A stretch of DNA of 64,000 bases from Pseudomonas sp. G34. GTDB lineage: Bacteria > Pseudomonadota > Gammaproteobacteria > Pseudomonadales > Pseudomonadaceae. Every line of letters starts with the position of its first letter. Position 1 is the first letter of the stretch. Positions 10,713-18,685 of this stretch are shown piece by piece. Made by a program: the position numbers and the translations under genes. The notes beneath the pieces were generated by a model, which searched no databases, was not told the origin of the DNA, and saw nothing but the letters and a program-made list of their open reading frames with translations. The stretch spans positions 62,001-126,000 of the forward strand of contig NZ_JAVHZV010000003.1 of the NCBI RefSeq assembly GCF_031119625.1. The letters are read 5' to 3'.

Positions 10713-10730
10713 AGTACGAGAGGAACGATC

Positions 10731-10946
10731 ATGGACAGACCACTGAGCACGATCATCGAAGGGAAATGGACGCGATTGGTAGAGCCAGCGCATATCGTCT
10801 GGCACGAACTCACCCGCAACGAACTGCTCAAGTGCGGCGGCGATCTGGACAAGCTCACCACGCTGGTCCACAGCCGCTGCGACATGACGCGCGATGAAGC
10901 ACGCAAGCAGGTCGTGAGTTTCTTCGAGCGGCACCGCACCACCTGA
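10731..10946 (+). CDS. CsbD/YjbJ-like small stress protein
   Basis: A 71-residue soluble protein. The pattern W-x-x-LT, then GGDLDKL, then EARKQVVSFFER fits the CsbD/YjbJ family of general-stress proteins, whose biochemical role is unknown. The N-terminal MDRPLSTIIEGKW also resembles this family. A strong GAGAGGA ribosome site sits 6 nt before the ATG. It starts only 18 bp after ndvB ends and is probably co-transcribed with it, which would link a stress protein to osmoregulated glucan synthesis. Confidence 0.65.
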   Translation: MDRPLSTIIEGKWTRLVEPAHIVWHELTRNELLKCGGDLDKLTTLVHSRCDMTRDEARKQVVSFFERHRTT

Positions 10947-10971
10947 CCGGCAAACTGCCCAGGAGATCGCC

Positions 10972-11166
10972 ATGCTCGCTGCCTACTTCGTCGTCGCACA
11001 GAGTTCGGGCAACATCATCCGGGTCACTCGTCGCGACGTCCGCCCGGACGACTCGGCGACCATCACCCACGTTCACGCCTCATCGAGCCAGCTGCAGTGC
11101 TATCAGCGCTTGTTCGACTGGGGCCAGGATCTGATCAGCATCGACAGCCTGCGGCAAGGCACCTGA
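10972..11166 (+). CDS. small hypothetical protein
   Basis: A 64-residue protein with no recognised domain, beginning MLAAYFVVAQSSGNIIRVTR. It has no clear signal peptide or membrane anchor. An AGGAG ribosome site precedes the ATG, and it follows the CsbD-like gene by 25 bp, so it looks like the third gene of the ndvB operon. Confidence 0.55.
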   Translation: MLAAYFVVAQSSGNIIRVTRRDVRPDDSATITHVHASSSQLQCYQRLFDWGQDLISIDSLRQGT

Positions 11167-11251
11167 ACGACTATGTGCGGCAACGAACCGAGCCGGGCGC
11201 TTGCGAGGCGTATAGTGAAGGGTTCATTAGAATAAATTGCCAAGGGATTCC

Positions 11252-11974
11252 ATGCCCGACGACTGCATGCCGCAGCAGAACCACTTGTTGGCTGCTCTGC
11301 CTGGCGAAGTCCAGCAGAGGCTCTTTTCACACCTGGAGCACGTCTCCCTGCCGCTCGGGCAGGTGCTCTATGAGTCCGGGGAATCCGTGCGTCATGTGTA
11401 CTTCCCCACCGACTCCATCGTCTCCCTGCTCAATGTCATGGAAAATGGTGCCTGCGCGGAAATCGCCGTGGTCGGTAACGAAGGGCTGGTGGGCATCTCG
11501 CTGTTCATGGGCGGTGAGAGCACCCCAAGCCGCGCGGTGGTACAGAGTGGTGGCTATGCCTATCGCCTGCCAGCACCGCGCCTGAAGGAAGAATTCAATC
11601 GCCATGGCGAGCTTCTGGTGCTGATGCTGCGCTACACCCAGGCCCTGATCACCCAGATGTCACAAACCGCCGTTTGCAATCGCCACCACTCCATCGACCA
11701 ACAGCTGTGCCGCTGGCTGCTGCTGTCGCTGGATCGCCTACCTGGCAACCAACTGAAAATGACCCAGGAGCTGATTGCCAACATGCTCGGCGTACGCCGC
11801 GAAGGCGTTACCGAAGCCGCCGGCAAACTGCAGCGCCAAGGCGTGATCGAATACAGCCGCGGCCACATCACGGTGCTCAATCGCAAGCAGCTCGAACAAA
11901 TGAGCTGCGAATGCTATGCCGTGGTGAAAAAGGAAACCGACCGTTTGCTGTCCTACATGTCGCGACACAACTGA
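11252..11974 (+). CDS. Crp/Fnr-family transcriptional regulator
   Basis: A 240-residue regulator: an N-terminal cyclic-nucleotide-binding-type jelly roll (about residues 10-130, with VYFPTDSIVSLL and GNEGLVGISLFMGG) and a C-terminal winged helix (about 145-225; TQELIANMLGVRREGVTEAA is the recognition region). It lacks the N-terminal cysteine cluster of Fnr, so it is not an oxygen sensor of that type. I chose the ATG at 11252 because AAGGG precedes it by 5 nt; a TTG at 11237 in the same frame has no such site. It follows the ndvB group and could control it. It is the last gene before the left guaA-derived repeat. Confidence 0.88.
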   Translation: MPDDCMPQQNHLLAALPGEVQQRLFSHLEHVSLPLGQVLYESGESVRHVYFPTDSIVSLLNVMENGACAEIAVVGNEGLVGISLFMGGESTPSRAVVQSGGYAYRLPAPRLKEEFNRHGELLVLMLRYTQALITQMSQTAVCNRHHSIDQQLCRWLLLSLDRLPGNQLKMTQELIANMLGVRREGVTEAAGKLQRQGVIEYSRGHITVLNRKQLEQMSCECYAVVKKETDRLLSYMSRHN

Positions 11975-12122
11975 GCCCTGATTCGCTGCGTCAGAGGCAC
12001 TCTGTGCAGTGCATCCAGGACACTGGCCAATCGTCGCGATGGCTTGCCGTAGCTCACGAAAAACCTACCGCGCCTGGCGATGCGATCGTGATACAGAACG
12101 CGACCTGGAATTTTCAGACACC

Positions 12123-12146
12123 AAAAAGCCCGCAATCACGCGGGCT
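12123..12146 (-). terminator. guaA-type rho-independent terminator, left copy
   Basis: On the minus strand an AGCCCGC/GCGGGCT stem (12140-12146 and 12127-12133 on the plus strand) with a 6-nt loop is followed by TTTTTGG. It is the duplicated guaA terminator and now lies downstream of the minus-strand porin gene, where it could end that transcript. Confidence 0.7.
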
Positions 12147-12207
12147 CTTGGTTTTCCTGACCACTGACTACCGGCTTACGCCGGACGCGGGATCATTCCC
12201 ACTCGAT
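12138..12207. repeat. left copy of 70-bp direct repeat (guaA 3' end, putative att site)
   Basis: These 70 bp are identical to 42701-42770. The last 15 bp (12193-12207), read on the minus strand, are the final codons of guaA (Ile-Glu-Trp-Glu-stop); the rest is the guaA downstream region with part of its terminator. Similarity continues imperfectly to about 12123. There is no guaA gene here, only this tail, so it is a duplication. Duplication of the guaA 3' end is what integration of a genomic island at guaA produces. Confidence 0.85.
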
Positions 12208-12257
12208 CATCAATAGGTCGCCTGCTGGTCAGAATCCGCAGGAGGCCCGGCAGATCG

Positions 12258-13583
12258 TCAGAAGGGAACGGCGACGGTGAGCTGGCTGTAGACGTTGGTG
12301 CCGTTACTGCCGCCCTGCGCCCCGCCGTTCTCCAGGCTCTTGTCCGGCTGGTAGAGACCCAGCAACGGCGTGATGATCAGGTGGTCGTTGACAGCCCACT
12401 CGGCGTACAGGTCCAGCTCACGTCCGCTGGTGTCGGTTTTGCCTCGGGTTTGCAGGGCGTCGAAGTCGAAATACAGCACGCCGAGCGTCAGCCCCTCCAA
12501 TGGTATGGCCTTGAGGCCGACATGGTGGATCTGGGTATTGCTGTTGAACGGACCGGCATAGTTGGCTGCTACTTCGCCCTGGAACCAGGTACCGTAACCG
12601 CGGCTGAAGCCGTTGAACATCGAATCCCAGTCTTGCGAATAGCGGCTGTAGCGATAGGTCAGGTTGGGCGCCCAGGCCACATTGGCAAAGGTATAGCCCG
12701 CCTCGGCATACCAGGCTTTTTCATCACCAGCCGCCTTGTCCTGCCATGCGTATTCAAAGGCGAAGTTGGCGTTTTCCACGCCTGCGTTGCCAGCGCCACG
12801 CAGGCTGTAGATATCCATACCGTCACGCTCACGCTGGAAGTCGCTGGCGTAACGCTTGTCGACGCCGATGCCATGGATATAGGTGAACGCCAGCTCCCCG
12901 GGCTCCGTGGTGTAAGCCAGCGTGCCAGCCGCCAGCTCGGTGTTGGCCTGGGCGCGGTTATCCGACTTCATCCACATCAGGTCGCCATGCAGGCCCTGTT
13001 TGCCGCCAATACGCACGATCGCTGTCTGGTCGAAGGTATGGCGAGCGGCCAGGTACATGGCGCCACCGCGATTGAGCGCCCCATCGGCCACGCCGTTGCC
13101 GAAGTTGAGGCCGTCGTCGTTGATGATGAAGCCATCACCGATCTTCACGACCTGACGACCGAAAGAGACATCCAGGCCGTCCTCCCCCAGCGTCGGGATC
13201 AGCTTGCCCGAACGCCATCCGAGATAGGCATCCTCGATCTTGGTGGTGCGTTCGCTGCCATCTGTGAGGCCGGCCGCATCACCGCTTCCCCAGGTGCCGG
13301 AACTGACCCAGTTGAGCGCGCCATAGGTCTCTCCGTTACCAGCAAGGCCTTGTTCGAAACTGACACCGTACTTGATGAAACCTTCGCGCCAATTGCGCCC
13401 ACCGGTTTTGCCGTCGTAGCGCTTGCGGCTGTTGAACAGGCTGTACACGGCGAGCATGTCAGCGTTCAGTTTGGTCTCGCCCTGGTTATAGAACTCGTAG
13501 GCCTGGGCCGGTGGAACTGCGCCCAACACACCAACGGAAAAGGCCACGGCTGCGGATATGGATAGGTAACGGCTCTGCTGCAT
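12258..13583 (-). CDS. outer-membrane beta-barrel porin (alginate-export/OprD-like)
   Basis: A 441-residue outer-membrane protein. The ATG at 13583 is preferred over an upstream one because AAGGGGAG precedes it and the protein then starts with a clean signal peptide (MQQSRYLSISAAVAFSVGVL, cut after AQA). The mature part is rich in alternating aromatic strands and ends in VAVPF, the terminal Phe needed for barrel assembly. Features such as YDGKTGGRNWREG and GRQVVKIGDG fit the alginate-export/OprD-like porin group, which often takes up organic acids or aromatics. It lies immediately inside the left repeat and, with the permease at 21.5 kb, could import the island's substrate. The exact substrate is unknown. 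Confidence 0.75.
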   Translation of the reverse strand: MQQSRYLSISAAVAFSVGVLGAVPPAQAYEFYNQGETKLNADMLAVYSLFNSRKRYDGKTGGRNWREGFIKYGVSFEQGLAGNGETYGALNWVSSGTWGSGDAAGLTDGSERTTKIEDAYLGWRSGKLIPTLGEDGLDVSFGRQVVKIGDGFIINDDGLNFGNGVADGALNRGGAMYLAARHTFDQTAIVRIGGKQGLHGDLMWMKSDNRAQANTELAAGTLAYTTEPGELAFTYIHGIGVDKRYASDFQRERDGMDIYSLRGAGNAGVENANFAFEYAWQDKAAGDEKAWYAEAGYTFANVAWAPNLTYRYSRYSQDWDSMFNGFSRGYGTWFQGEVAANYAGPFNSNTQIHHVGLKAIPLEGLTLGVLYFDFDALQTRGKTDTSGRELDLYAEWAVNDHLIITPLLGLYQPDKSLENGGAQGGSNGTNVYSQLTVAVPF

Positions 13584-14016
13584 GAGGTGCTCCCCTTGTT
13601 CTTCTCGCTGAGCCGCCAGGCGAATCATGACGACCCTGGGTTTGCGTCCTGCCGGGCAAGACGCATCACCGCTTGGGCGCCGGTATCCGCCCTCGGTCTA
13701 GCGGGCCGCCTCGACCAGCGATGACAACCCATTAGGGATCGATTGCACGGCAGATGCTTGTTCGCACTTGCCAAGGAACTTGACCGCCAGCGCCAGCCAC
13801 CCTGCTGCCCAGAATGGGTACACGAGTAACGTCCGTGACGGGCATGATTCAGAGCAAAACGCTTCGGAGCGCTTCCCAAGGCCGCTCCTGCTGCCTGGAT
13901 GAGGCGCATGCACGTATGCCGCAAAGCGGCCAGCACGCGGCACGAATCATGCTTAACATGTTAACAAAGTACAGCGCAGTGAAAATCAGTAACATATTAA
14001 TAAAAAGGTGATCGCC
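13584..14016. promoter_or_regulatory. divergent intergenic region with TTAAC-rich promoter
   Basis: A 433-bp gap between the divergent porin and AraC-type genes. The right end is AT-rich and carries a 12-bp palindrome TTAACATGTTAA (13953-13964) and, 28 bp further on, ACATATTAAT (13992-14001). The latter resembles a sequence in front of hpaG1 (34989-34998) and hpaR (33147-33156). It may hold an operator shared with the hpa genes. No gene is seen in the remainder. Confidence 0.4.
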
Positions 14017-14955
14017 ATGTATGCGCAGCAGTCCCGGCAAAGCACACTCGAGAACTGGCATAACTCCATGCAGTCGATATGCGGGAATTACGAGACTCGT
14101 CTCGCCTTCAATAGCTCGTTGTTCATCGGCGACGCTCATGCAGAGGAGCACGGTGGGTTCACCTTTGCCCACCTGAAGACCAATGCCGGGGTCATTTCGC
14201 GGACGCTGAATTCAGACCGCGACGATGATCGCTACTGCTTCCTGGTCAGCCAACGCAGCGGCTGCGCGCGCATCACCCATAACGGCTCGACCTTGCAGCT
14301 CGCCCCCGGCGACTTGGTCTTGATGGACTCGGTAGGGGCCTGCGAAATAACCCCGCAGGGTCTGATCGAGCACACCTCTCTGCACCTTCCCAGGGAGCAG
14401 GTGCTCAGGTGTTTCAATAACGAGCGCCAGCTTTTCGGCAAGGTTTCGTCGCGCAGCATCAGCGGCCGTATGCTGCGCATACTGGTCGACGAACTCTGTA
14501 GCAGCGAGGAAAACACCTCCAGCTCTGAACAGGAGGCCCTGCTCGGTACCTTCACCAACCTGCTGCGCACCGCTCTGATGCAAGAAGGCAAGGAGGCCGA
14601 AGTTGCCGACTCCGTTGCGGGCAACAGCCTGAGGCTGCACGCTCAGCGGCTGATCGAGGAATCGCTGAGCCAGCCGAACCTGACGCCGCTGAACCTGGCC
14701 AGTCGCCTGCAAATATCGCTTCGCCAGCTTTACCGACTGTTCGAAGAACAGGACGACAGCGTTTGCCGCTACATCCAGCGCAAGCGCCTGCAGCGCAGCG
14801 CCAGCGACCTGGCCAACCCCAACATGCGCCGAGAATCGATCACCTCCATCGCCTACAAATGGGGGTTCACGGACTCGGCGCATTTCAGCCGTGCCTTCAA
14901 GAAGCAGTTCGAGCAATCGCCCAAGGATTACCGCACCCATGCATTCGGAGCATGA
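14017..14955 (+). CDS. AraC-family activator, FeaR-like
   Basis: A 312-residue regulator with an N-terminal AraC-binding-like sensor half (about 1-200) and a C-terminal double helix-turn-helix (about 205-305; LNLASRLQISLRQLYRLFEE and ITSIAYKWGFTDSAHFSRAF). The overall form matches the FeaR/MoaR group, known as activators of tyramine/phenylethylamine oxidation genes. The start is the ATG at 14017 with AAGGTG 6 nt ahead. It is divergent from the porin and faces the moaF operon and amine oxidoreductase, so it probably activates these in response to an aromatic amine or aldehyde. The ligand assignment is inference. Confidence 0.75.
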   Translation: MYAQQSRQSTLENWHNSMQSICGNYETRLAFNSSLFIGDAHAEEHGGFTFAHLKTNAGVISRTLNSDRDDDRYCFLVSQRSGCARITHNGSTLQLAPGDLVLMDSVGACEITPQGLIEHTSLHLPREQVLRCFNNERQLFGKVSSRSISGRMLRILVDELCSSEENTSSSEQEALLGTFTNLLRTALMQEGKEAEVADSVAGNSLRLHAQRLIEESLSQPNLTPLNLASRLQISLRQLYRLFEEQDDSVCRYIQRKRLQRSASDLANPNMRRESITSIAYKWGFTDSAHFSRAFKKQFEQSPKDYRTHAFGA

Positions 14956-15058
14956 GTGCTGCGAGCATCAGGGATGACGAGTGCCCCATCAGGCTCGCCG
15001 CGCCCAGTGCCGGCACCTGAGCCGCGGCATGAAAGCAAGCCGGGCTGAGCAGCCCTGT

Positions 15059-15814
15059 TCAGGCCTCCGGCAACGTAGCGCCACCGTCGACGATGATCGT
15101 CTGGCCGGTGATATAGCTGGCCGCATCCGACGCCAGAAACAGCATGGCCGCGGCGATATCCCGGGGCTCGCCGAGGCGTCCCAGGGGCACACCGCGCGCA
15201 ATCTCCGAACCAAGGGCAGCATCACCCAGATTGCTCATCGCCGGGGTCCGGATCATGCCCGGCTCCACACCGTTGACGCGGATGCCGCGCCCGGCCAACT
15301 CCAGGGCCGCGTTGCGAATGAAGCCATTGACGCCTGCCTTGGACGCCGCATAGTGCGTCAGCCCCGGGTAAGCCACCCGCGGGCCGGTGACCGATGAGGT
15401 CACCAGCACGCATCCACTGCCCCGTCGCTCGAATAACCGCAGCGCGCCCTGGCTTAGCCAGAACAAGGCACTGAGGTTCACTGCCAAGGTGCGCTGCAGG
15501 ATCGCCGGGGTTATCTCGGAAAAAGCCGTCAACGGGAAATAGCCGGCGTTGTGCACCAGCACGTCCAGGCGTTCGAGCCCTGCCAGCAAGGTGGCGATCG
15601 CGGCCTCATCGGCCAGGTCAATGCCGACAGCCTGTACGTCGCAACCTTGCGCGCTCAATTCGCTCGCCAGCGCTTGCGCTGGTGACACTTGCAGATCAGC
15701 GATCAGCACCCGTGCCCCGCTGCAGGCGAAGTGCTCGACGATGCTTCGGCCAATCCCCTGCGCACCGCCGGTTACCAGGACGGTCTGCCCGCTGAAATCG
15801 TATGTCACACGCAT
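15059..15814 (-). CDS. short-chain dehydrogenase/reductase (third gene of moaF operon)
   Basis: A 251-residue classical SDR. It has a TGGAQGIG nucleotide-binding motif (about 16-23), NAG near residue 90, catalytic Ser in VTSSVTG and the YAASK active-site motif, and ends in TIIVDGGAT as usual for the family. It likely oxidises an alcohol or reduces a ketone with NAD(P). GGAGG precedes the ATG at 15814, and that ATG overlaps the stop of the preceding SDR gene by one base, so the two are translationally coupled. It is the last gene of moaF-SDR-SDR. A substrate derived from an aromatic amine is possible from context only. Confidence 0.8.
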   Translation of the reverse strand: MRVTYDFSGQTVLVTGGAQGIGRSIVEHFACSGARVLIADLQVSPAQALASELSAQGCDVQAVGIDLADEAAIATLLAGLERLDVLVHNAGYFPLTAFSEITPAILQRTLAVNLSALFWLSQGALRLFERRGSGCVLVTSSVTGPRVAYPGLTHYAASKAGVNGFIRNAALELAGRGIRVNGVEPGMIRTPAMSNLGDAALGSEIARGVPLGRLGEPRDIAAAMLFLASDAASYITGQTIIVDGGATLPEA

Positions 15815-16608
15815 CAGTTTCCCTCCAGTCGGTCGTATACCAGGGTCGGCACGTCGACGATGCTCGAACCGCCGTCTGCAACGATGCAGGCACCGGTGAC
15901 GATGGCTGCTTCATCACTGATCAGAAAGCGACAAACACTGGCGATTTCGTGGGCGCTGGCCGGACGCCGCAAGGGAACATCGGCGGTGACCCGCGCATAA
16001 GCAGCGTCGAGGTCATCGCTGAAGTGCTCCATCAGCGGCTGCATTTCCTCATCCGCCATCGGCGTTCTCACCCACCCCGGGCAAACACAATTGACCCTGA
16101 CCCCCATCGGGCCATAGTCGCGAGCCAGGGAGCGGTTCAGACCGAGCAAGGCATGCTTGGCCGTGGTGTAACCGCACACCTGCGGCCCGGCTGCCAACGA
16201 CGCGATGGAACCCAGCAGGACGATGCTGCCGCGGCTTTCGATCAGCCGCGGCAGGCATGCCCGTGCACTGTGGAAGGCACTGTCCAGGTTGCCGCGCATC
16301 GCCGCCTGCCAGGCGTCGTCCGAGGTGTCGGTAATCGAGCCCTGCCCTAACCCGCCAGCGCAGGCCAGCAGGGCATCGATCCCACCGAATCGCTCACCAA
16401 TCTCGTCGATGAACCGGCCCCAGCAGGCGCTACTCGCCGCATCTCCGGCCAACACCAGCCCGCCAGTGCGGGCTGCCACCCGCTCCAGGGGCTCACGCCG
16501 GCGCCCGATCAGCACCAGGTTATGGCCCTCGGCTGCCAGGCGCTCGGCGCAAGCCTCACCGATGCCCGTGCCGGCACCGGTTATGACGATGGTTTTCACC
16601 TTATGCAT
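15814..16608 (-). CDS. short-chain dehydrogenase/reductase (second gene of moaF operon)
   Basis: A 264-residue SDR with TGAGTGIG (about 10-17), Ser in LLGSIAS and the YTTAK active site. The usual NAG motif reads LLACAGG, so the structural Asn is replaced by Cys, which is unusual and may signal a specialised activity. The start is the ATG at 16608, which overlaps the end of moaF by 8 bases; an upstream in-frame ATG lies inside moaF and is unlikely. It forms one transcription unit with moaF and the following SDR. The two SDRs are only distantly similar, so they probably act on different substrates or intermediates. Confidence 0.8.
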   Translation of the reverse strand: MHKVKTIVITGAGTGIGEACAERLAAEGHNLVLIGRRREPLERVAARTGGLVLAGDAASSACWGRFIDEIGERFGGIDALLACAGGLGQGSITDTSDDAWQAAMRGNLDSAFHSARACLPRLIESRGSIVLLGSIASLAAGPQVCGYTTAKHALLGLNRSLARDYGPMGVRVNCVCPGWVRTPMADEEMQPLMEHFSDDLDAAYARVTADVPLRRPASAHEIASVCRFLISDEAAIVTGACIVADGGSSIVDVPTLVYDRLEGN

Positions 16609-17422
16609 CGGGGTACTCGATGCGATTGAGCACGCTGCAGTGGGATGCAACCGGGAAGTTGGAAAGCGCCTCGAAACCGCCGCCAGCGTAGCCAAAGATC
16701 TTGCCGTCGCTACGGTGCTGGAGCATGTCGATCATGACCAGGCCCAGCGTGGGCACGATCTTCTCCCGCCAGACGAACAGGTACAGCTGATCGGCAATCT
16801 TGTAGTAGTGGCAGCGATCGGTGTCGCACAAGCCCACCTCGCCGCCTTTCAGGCAGTGCCAGGTGTAATAGTCCTGATTCAGGTAGATATGCTCGTACAC
16901 CTCGGACGGGCTGTAGCGGTACAGGTTGCGCAACCCGACCAGCTCTTCGGTAGACGCGTGCAGACAGGCGCCCTCTTGCCACGGCTTATCCAGAGAACCC
17001 TGCAGGAACTCGACCTCTACACCCGTCAGGTTCTTGCCTGCCAAGGCGCGACCGTAGAGCCCTTCCCGGGTGGTTTCGGCGCTAGGCAGGCGCCCGATAA
17101 CCGCGGTAAAGCAGGCAGCCTGGATATCCACGACCAGGCTGATGGACCAGTCCTGGCCGCCCTCGTTCTTGATGAAATCAACCAGGTAGATGCCCGGGCG
17201 AATGGACGTGGCGCGGTACGCGGCCGAGCCCTGGGAGTGACCATCGGCGGCCTGCCAAGTCAGGCGCTCGGCCTCGAACTGGTGAGCGATTTGCCAGCCA
17301 TTGGAGAAGTGCAGCGTGAACTTCCTGCCAGCCAGATCGGCCAGGTTCGGCAGGATGAACGCCCCTGGAGCGAAGCTATCCGCCAAGTCGCCTACGGTGA
17401 TCCACTCGGTTTCAGTCGTCAT
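16601..17422 (-). CDS. moaF: MoaF family protein (monoamine-regulon type)
   Basis: A 273-residue protein matching the MoaF family, with an N-terminal lipocalin-like half (FTLHFSNGWQIAHQFE) and a similar C-terminal half (VYEHIYLNQDYYTWHCLKGG, then YLFVWREKIVPTLGLVMIDM). Despite a database name linking it to molybdenum cofactor, to my knowledge moaF was described in the Klebsiella monoamine (tyramine) regulon; its biochemistry is poorly known. The start at 17422 has AGAGGAG ahead; a longer frame upstream has none. It leads a coupled operon with two SDR genes, downstream of a FeaR/MoaR-like regulator gene, consistent with an aromatic-amine role. Confidence 0.75.
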   Translation of the reverse strand: MTTETEWITVGDLADSFAPGAFILPNLADLAGRKFTLHFSNGWQIAHQFEAERLTWQAADGHSQGSAAYRATSIRPGIYLVDFIKNEGGQDWSISLVVDIQAACFTAVIGRLPSAETTREGLYGRALAGKNLTGVEVEFLQGSLDKPWQEGACLHASTEELVGLRNLYRYSPSEVYEHIYLNQDYYTWHCLKGGEVGLCDTDRCHYYKIADQLYLFVWREKIVPTLGLVMIDMLQHRSDGKIFGYAGGGFEALSNFPVASHCSVLNRIEYPDA

Positions 17423-17578
17423 GATGCAGTCTCCTCTTTGTTTTTTGCATGGTGCGCCGAAGCCATGCGGGCGACTATCAACCGGATGGTTGAGGAGCAT
17501 CTGTCAAAAAGGCTGCATCTGCCCGGCGTGTTCAGGCCGAGCAGATGGGGCGTGATAAAGCGGCACAGCCTCGCGGGC

Positions 17579-18226
17579 TTACAGAAACAGCGCTGCGACC
17601 AGCTCTGTACGATTGCCGACTTCCAGCTTGCGGAACAGGTTGATCAGATGGGTCTTGACGGTCGGTAAGCCGACCTCGAGTCGACGGGCGACTTCCTTGT
17701 TGCTGCAGCCATCTCGCAACAACTCGGCCACCTGCCACTCCCGCGCGGTCAGGGATGCATGCTCGCTGCGCAGGGGCCTTGGTGAAACCGCCAGCTCGAA
17801 CAGACCTTGCAGCGCCTGCAGCTGCCCCAGCTCATGGGGCGCGAAAAGTCCGAGCTCCGGCCCCCTCAACAAGGAGATACCGGCAATCGGACGTCCCCGT
17901 TCGAAGGCGAGCACCTCCACCACGTCCATCACCCCGTAAGCGCGCAGGAAATCGTCATAACGCCGGTTGGCCAGGTCATCCTGGGCGCGCATCCCGATCC
18001 GCAGCGGCACGACGCTTTGCCCCGTCAGTTGGCAATTCTTGGGTTGCAGGGGATCGAGCTGCTGAAAATGCGTGAGATAACGCTCATGCATATCAACGCG
18101 CATCTTTTGCAGAAGGAAATCATGCGGCTCCAGTTGCTCGGCGATGCGATAGAACACGCCACTGGAAACAGGCATCAACTGGGTGAAGGTATGTAGGCAG
18201 GACTGCCCCGCTTGCGTGGCATGCAT
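17579..18226 (-). CDS. LuxR-type helix-turn-helix regulator
   Basis: A 215-residue regulator. The C-terminal part (about 150-210) is a LuxR/GerE helix-turn-helix: LTAREWQVAELLRDGCSNKE, then VKTHLINLFRKLEV. The N-terminal 140 residues look like a small-molecule sensor fold but I see no quorum-signal or receiver motif; there is no phosphorylatable Asp pattern. It lies between the cupin gene and moaF on the same strand, 156 bp before the moaF start, so it is a plausible local regulator of the amine genes. No good ribosome site precedes the ATG, so the start is uncertain. Confidence 0.8.
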   Translation of the reverse strand: MHATQAGQSCLHTFTQLMPVSSGVFYRIAEQLEPHDFLLQKMRVDMHERYLTHFQQLDPLQPKNCQLTGQSVVPLRIGMRAQDDLANRRYDDFLRAYGVMDVVEVLAFERGRPIAGISLLRGPELGLFAPHELGQLQALQGLFELAVSPRPLRSEHASLTAREWQVAELLRDGCSNKEVARRLEVGLPTVKTHLINLFRKLEVGNRTELVAALFL

Positions 18227-18242
18227 AGGAAGGCACTCGGTA

Positions 18243-18274
18243 GGCCCCTGCGGTTCACGAACCCGGCAGGGGCT
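18243..18274 (-). terminator. stem-loop between the cupin and LuxR genes
   Basis: Outer arms GCCCCTG (18244-18250) and CAGGGGC (18267-18273) enclose an inner GGTTC/GAACC pair. The structure lies directly after the stop of the minus-strand cupin gene. There is no clear T-run, so it may be a terminator or an mRNA-stabilising hairpin. Confidence 0.45.
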
Positions 18275-18286
18275 GGACTGAAAGAG

Positions 18287-18646
18287 TTACACAGCCGCCA
18301 GGTAGTGCTTGGTGAAGCTGTCGCTGAGCACTTCCCAGAGCACCGCGGTGCCCTTGGTCACGAACCAGCTGTCGCCGGCTTTGTAACGCGTGCTCTGGCC
18401 GGTACCCTCATCGGTGAGGATGACTTCCCCGAACACCACCGTGGCCTGCTCGTTGAAGGGGTACACCATGCGGAACTTGCTCCTGGTCACGGCGAAGTAC
18501 CCGGCGCTGAGCGCATCGGTCGGCGCACCGAAGGTCATCTTGCCGTAGATTTTGCCATCACCCTCGAGAAGCTCCGAGCCCAGGTCGGCTACGCTGCCCC
18601 ATGCGTCCAGCTCAGTCAACGTGGTGCCCTGTTTGATAGGTGTCAT
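18287..18646 (-). CDS. cupin-domain protein
   Basis: A 119-residue single-domain cupin (EutQ/DUF861-like): KFRMVYPFNEQATVVFGEVI forms the first cupin motif and YKAGDSWFVTKGT the second. Metal ligands are poorly conserved, as in many proteins of this subgroup. It has no signal peptide. GAGGA precedes the ATG by 9 nt. It follows the FAD oxidoreductase gene by 39 bp on the same strand, and such cupin plus amine-oxidoreductase pairs recur near amine catabolic genes; a helper role for that enzyme is inference. Confidence 0.75.
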   Translation of the reverse strand: MTPIKQGTTLTELDAWGSVADLGSELLEGDGKIYGKMTFGAPTDALSAGYFAVTRSKFRMVYPFNEQATVVFGEVILTDEGTGQSTRYKAGDSWFVTKGTAVLWEVLSDSFTKHYLAAV

Positions 18647-18685
18647 GCGGTCTGTCCTCAGTGTGCGAATACAGTGAAAGTTGAA

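Larger units (their letters stand above)
11975..12257. other. intergenic region holding a guaA 3'-end remnant
   Basis: No gene is seen. The right part contains a copy of the guaA tail and terminator (see the repeat). The 50 bp between the repeat and the porin stop contain an imperfect stem (about 12220-12246) that may terminate the porin mRNA. Confidence 0.6.
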
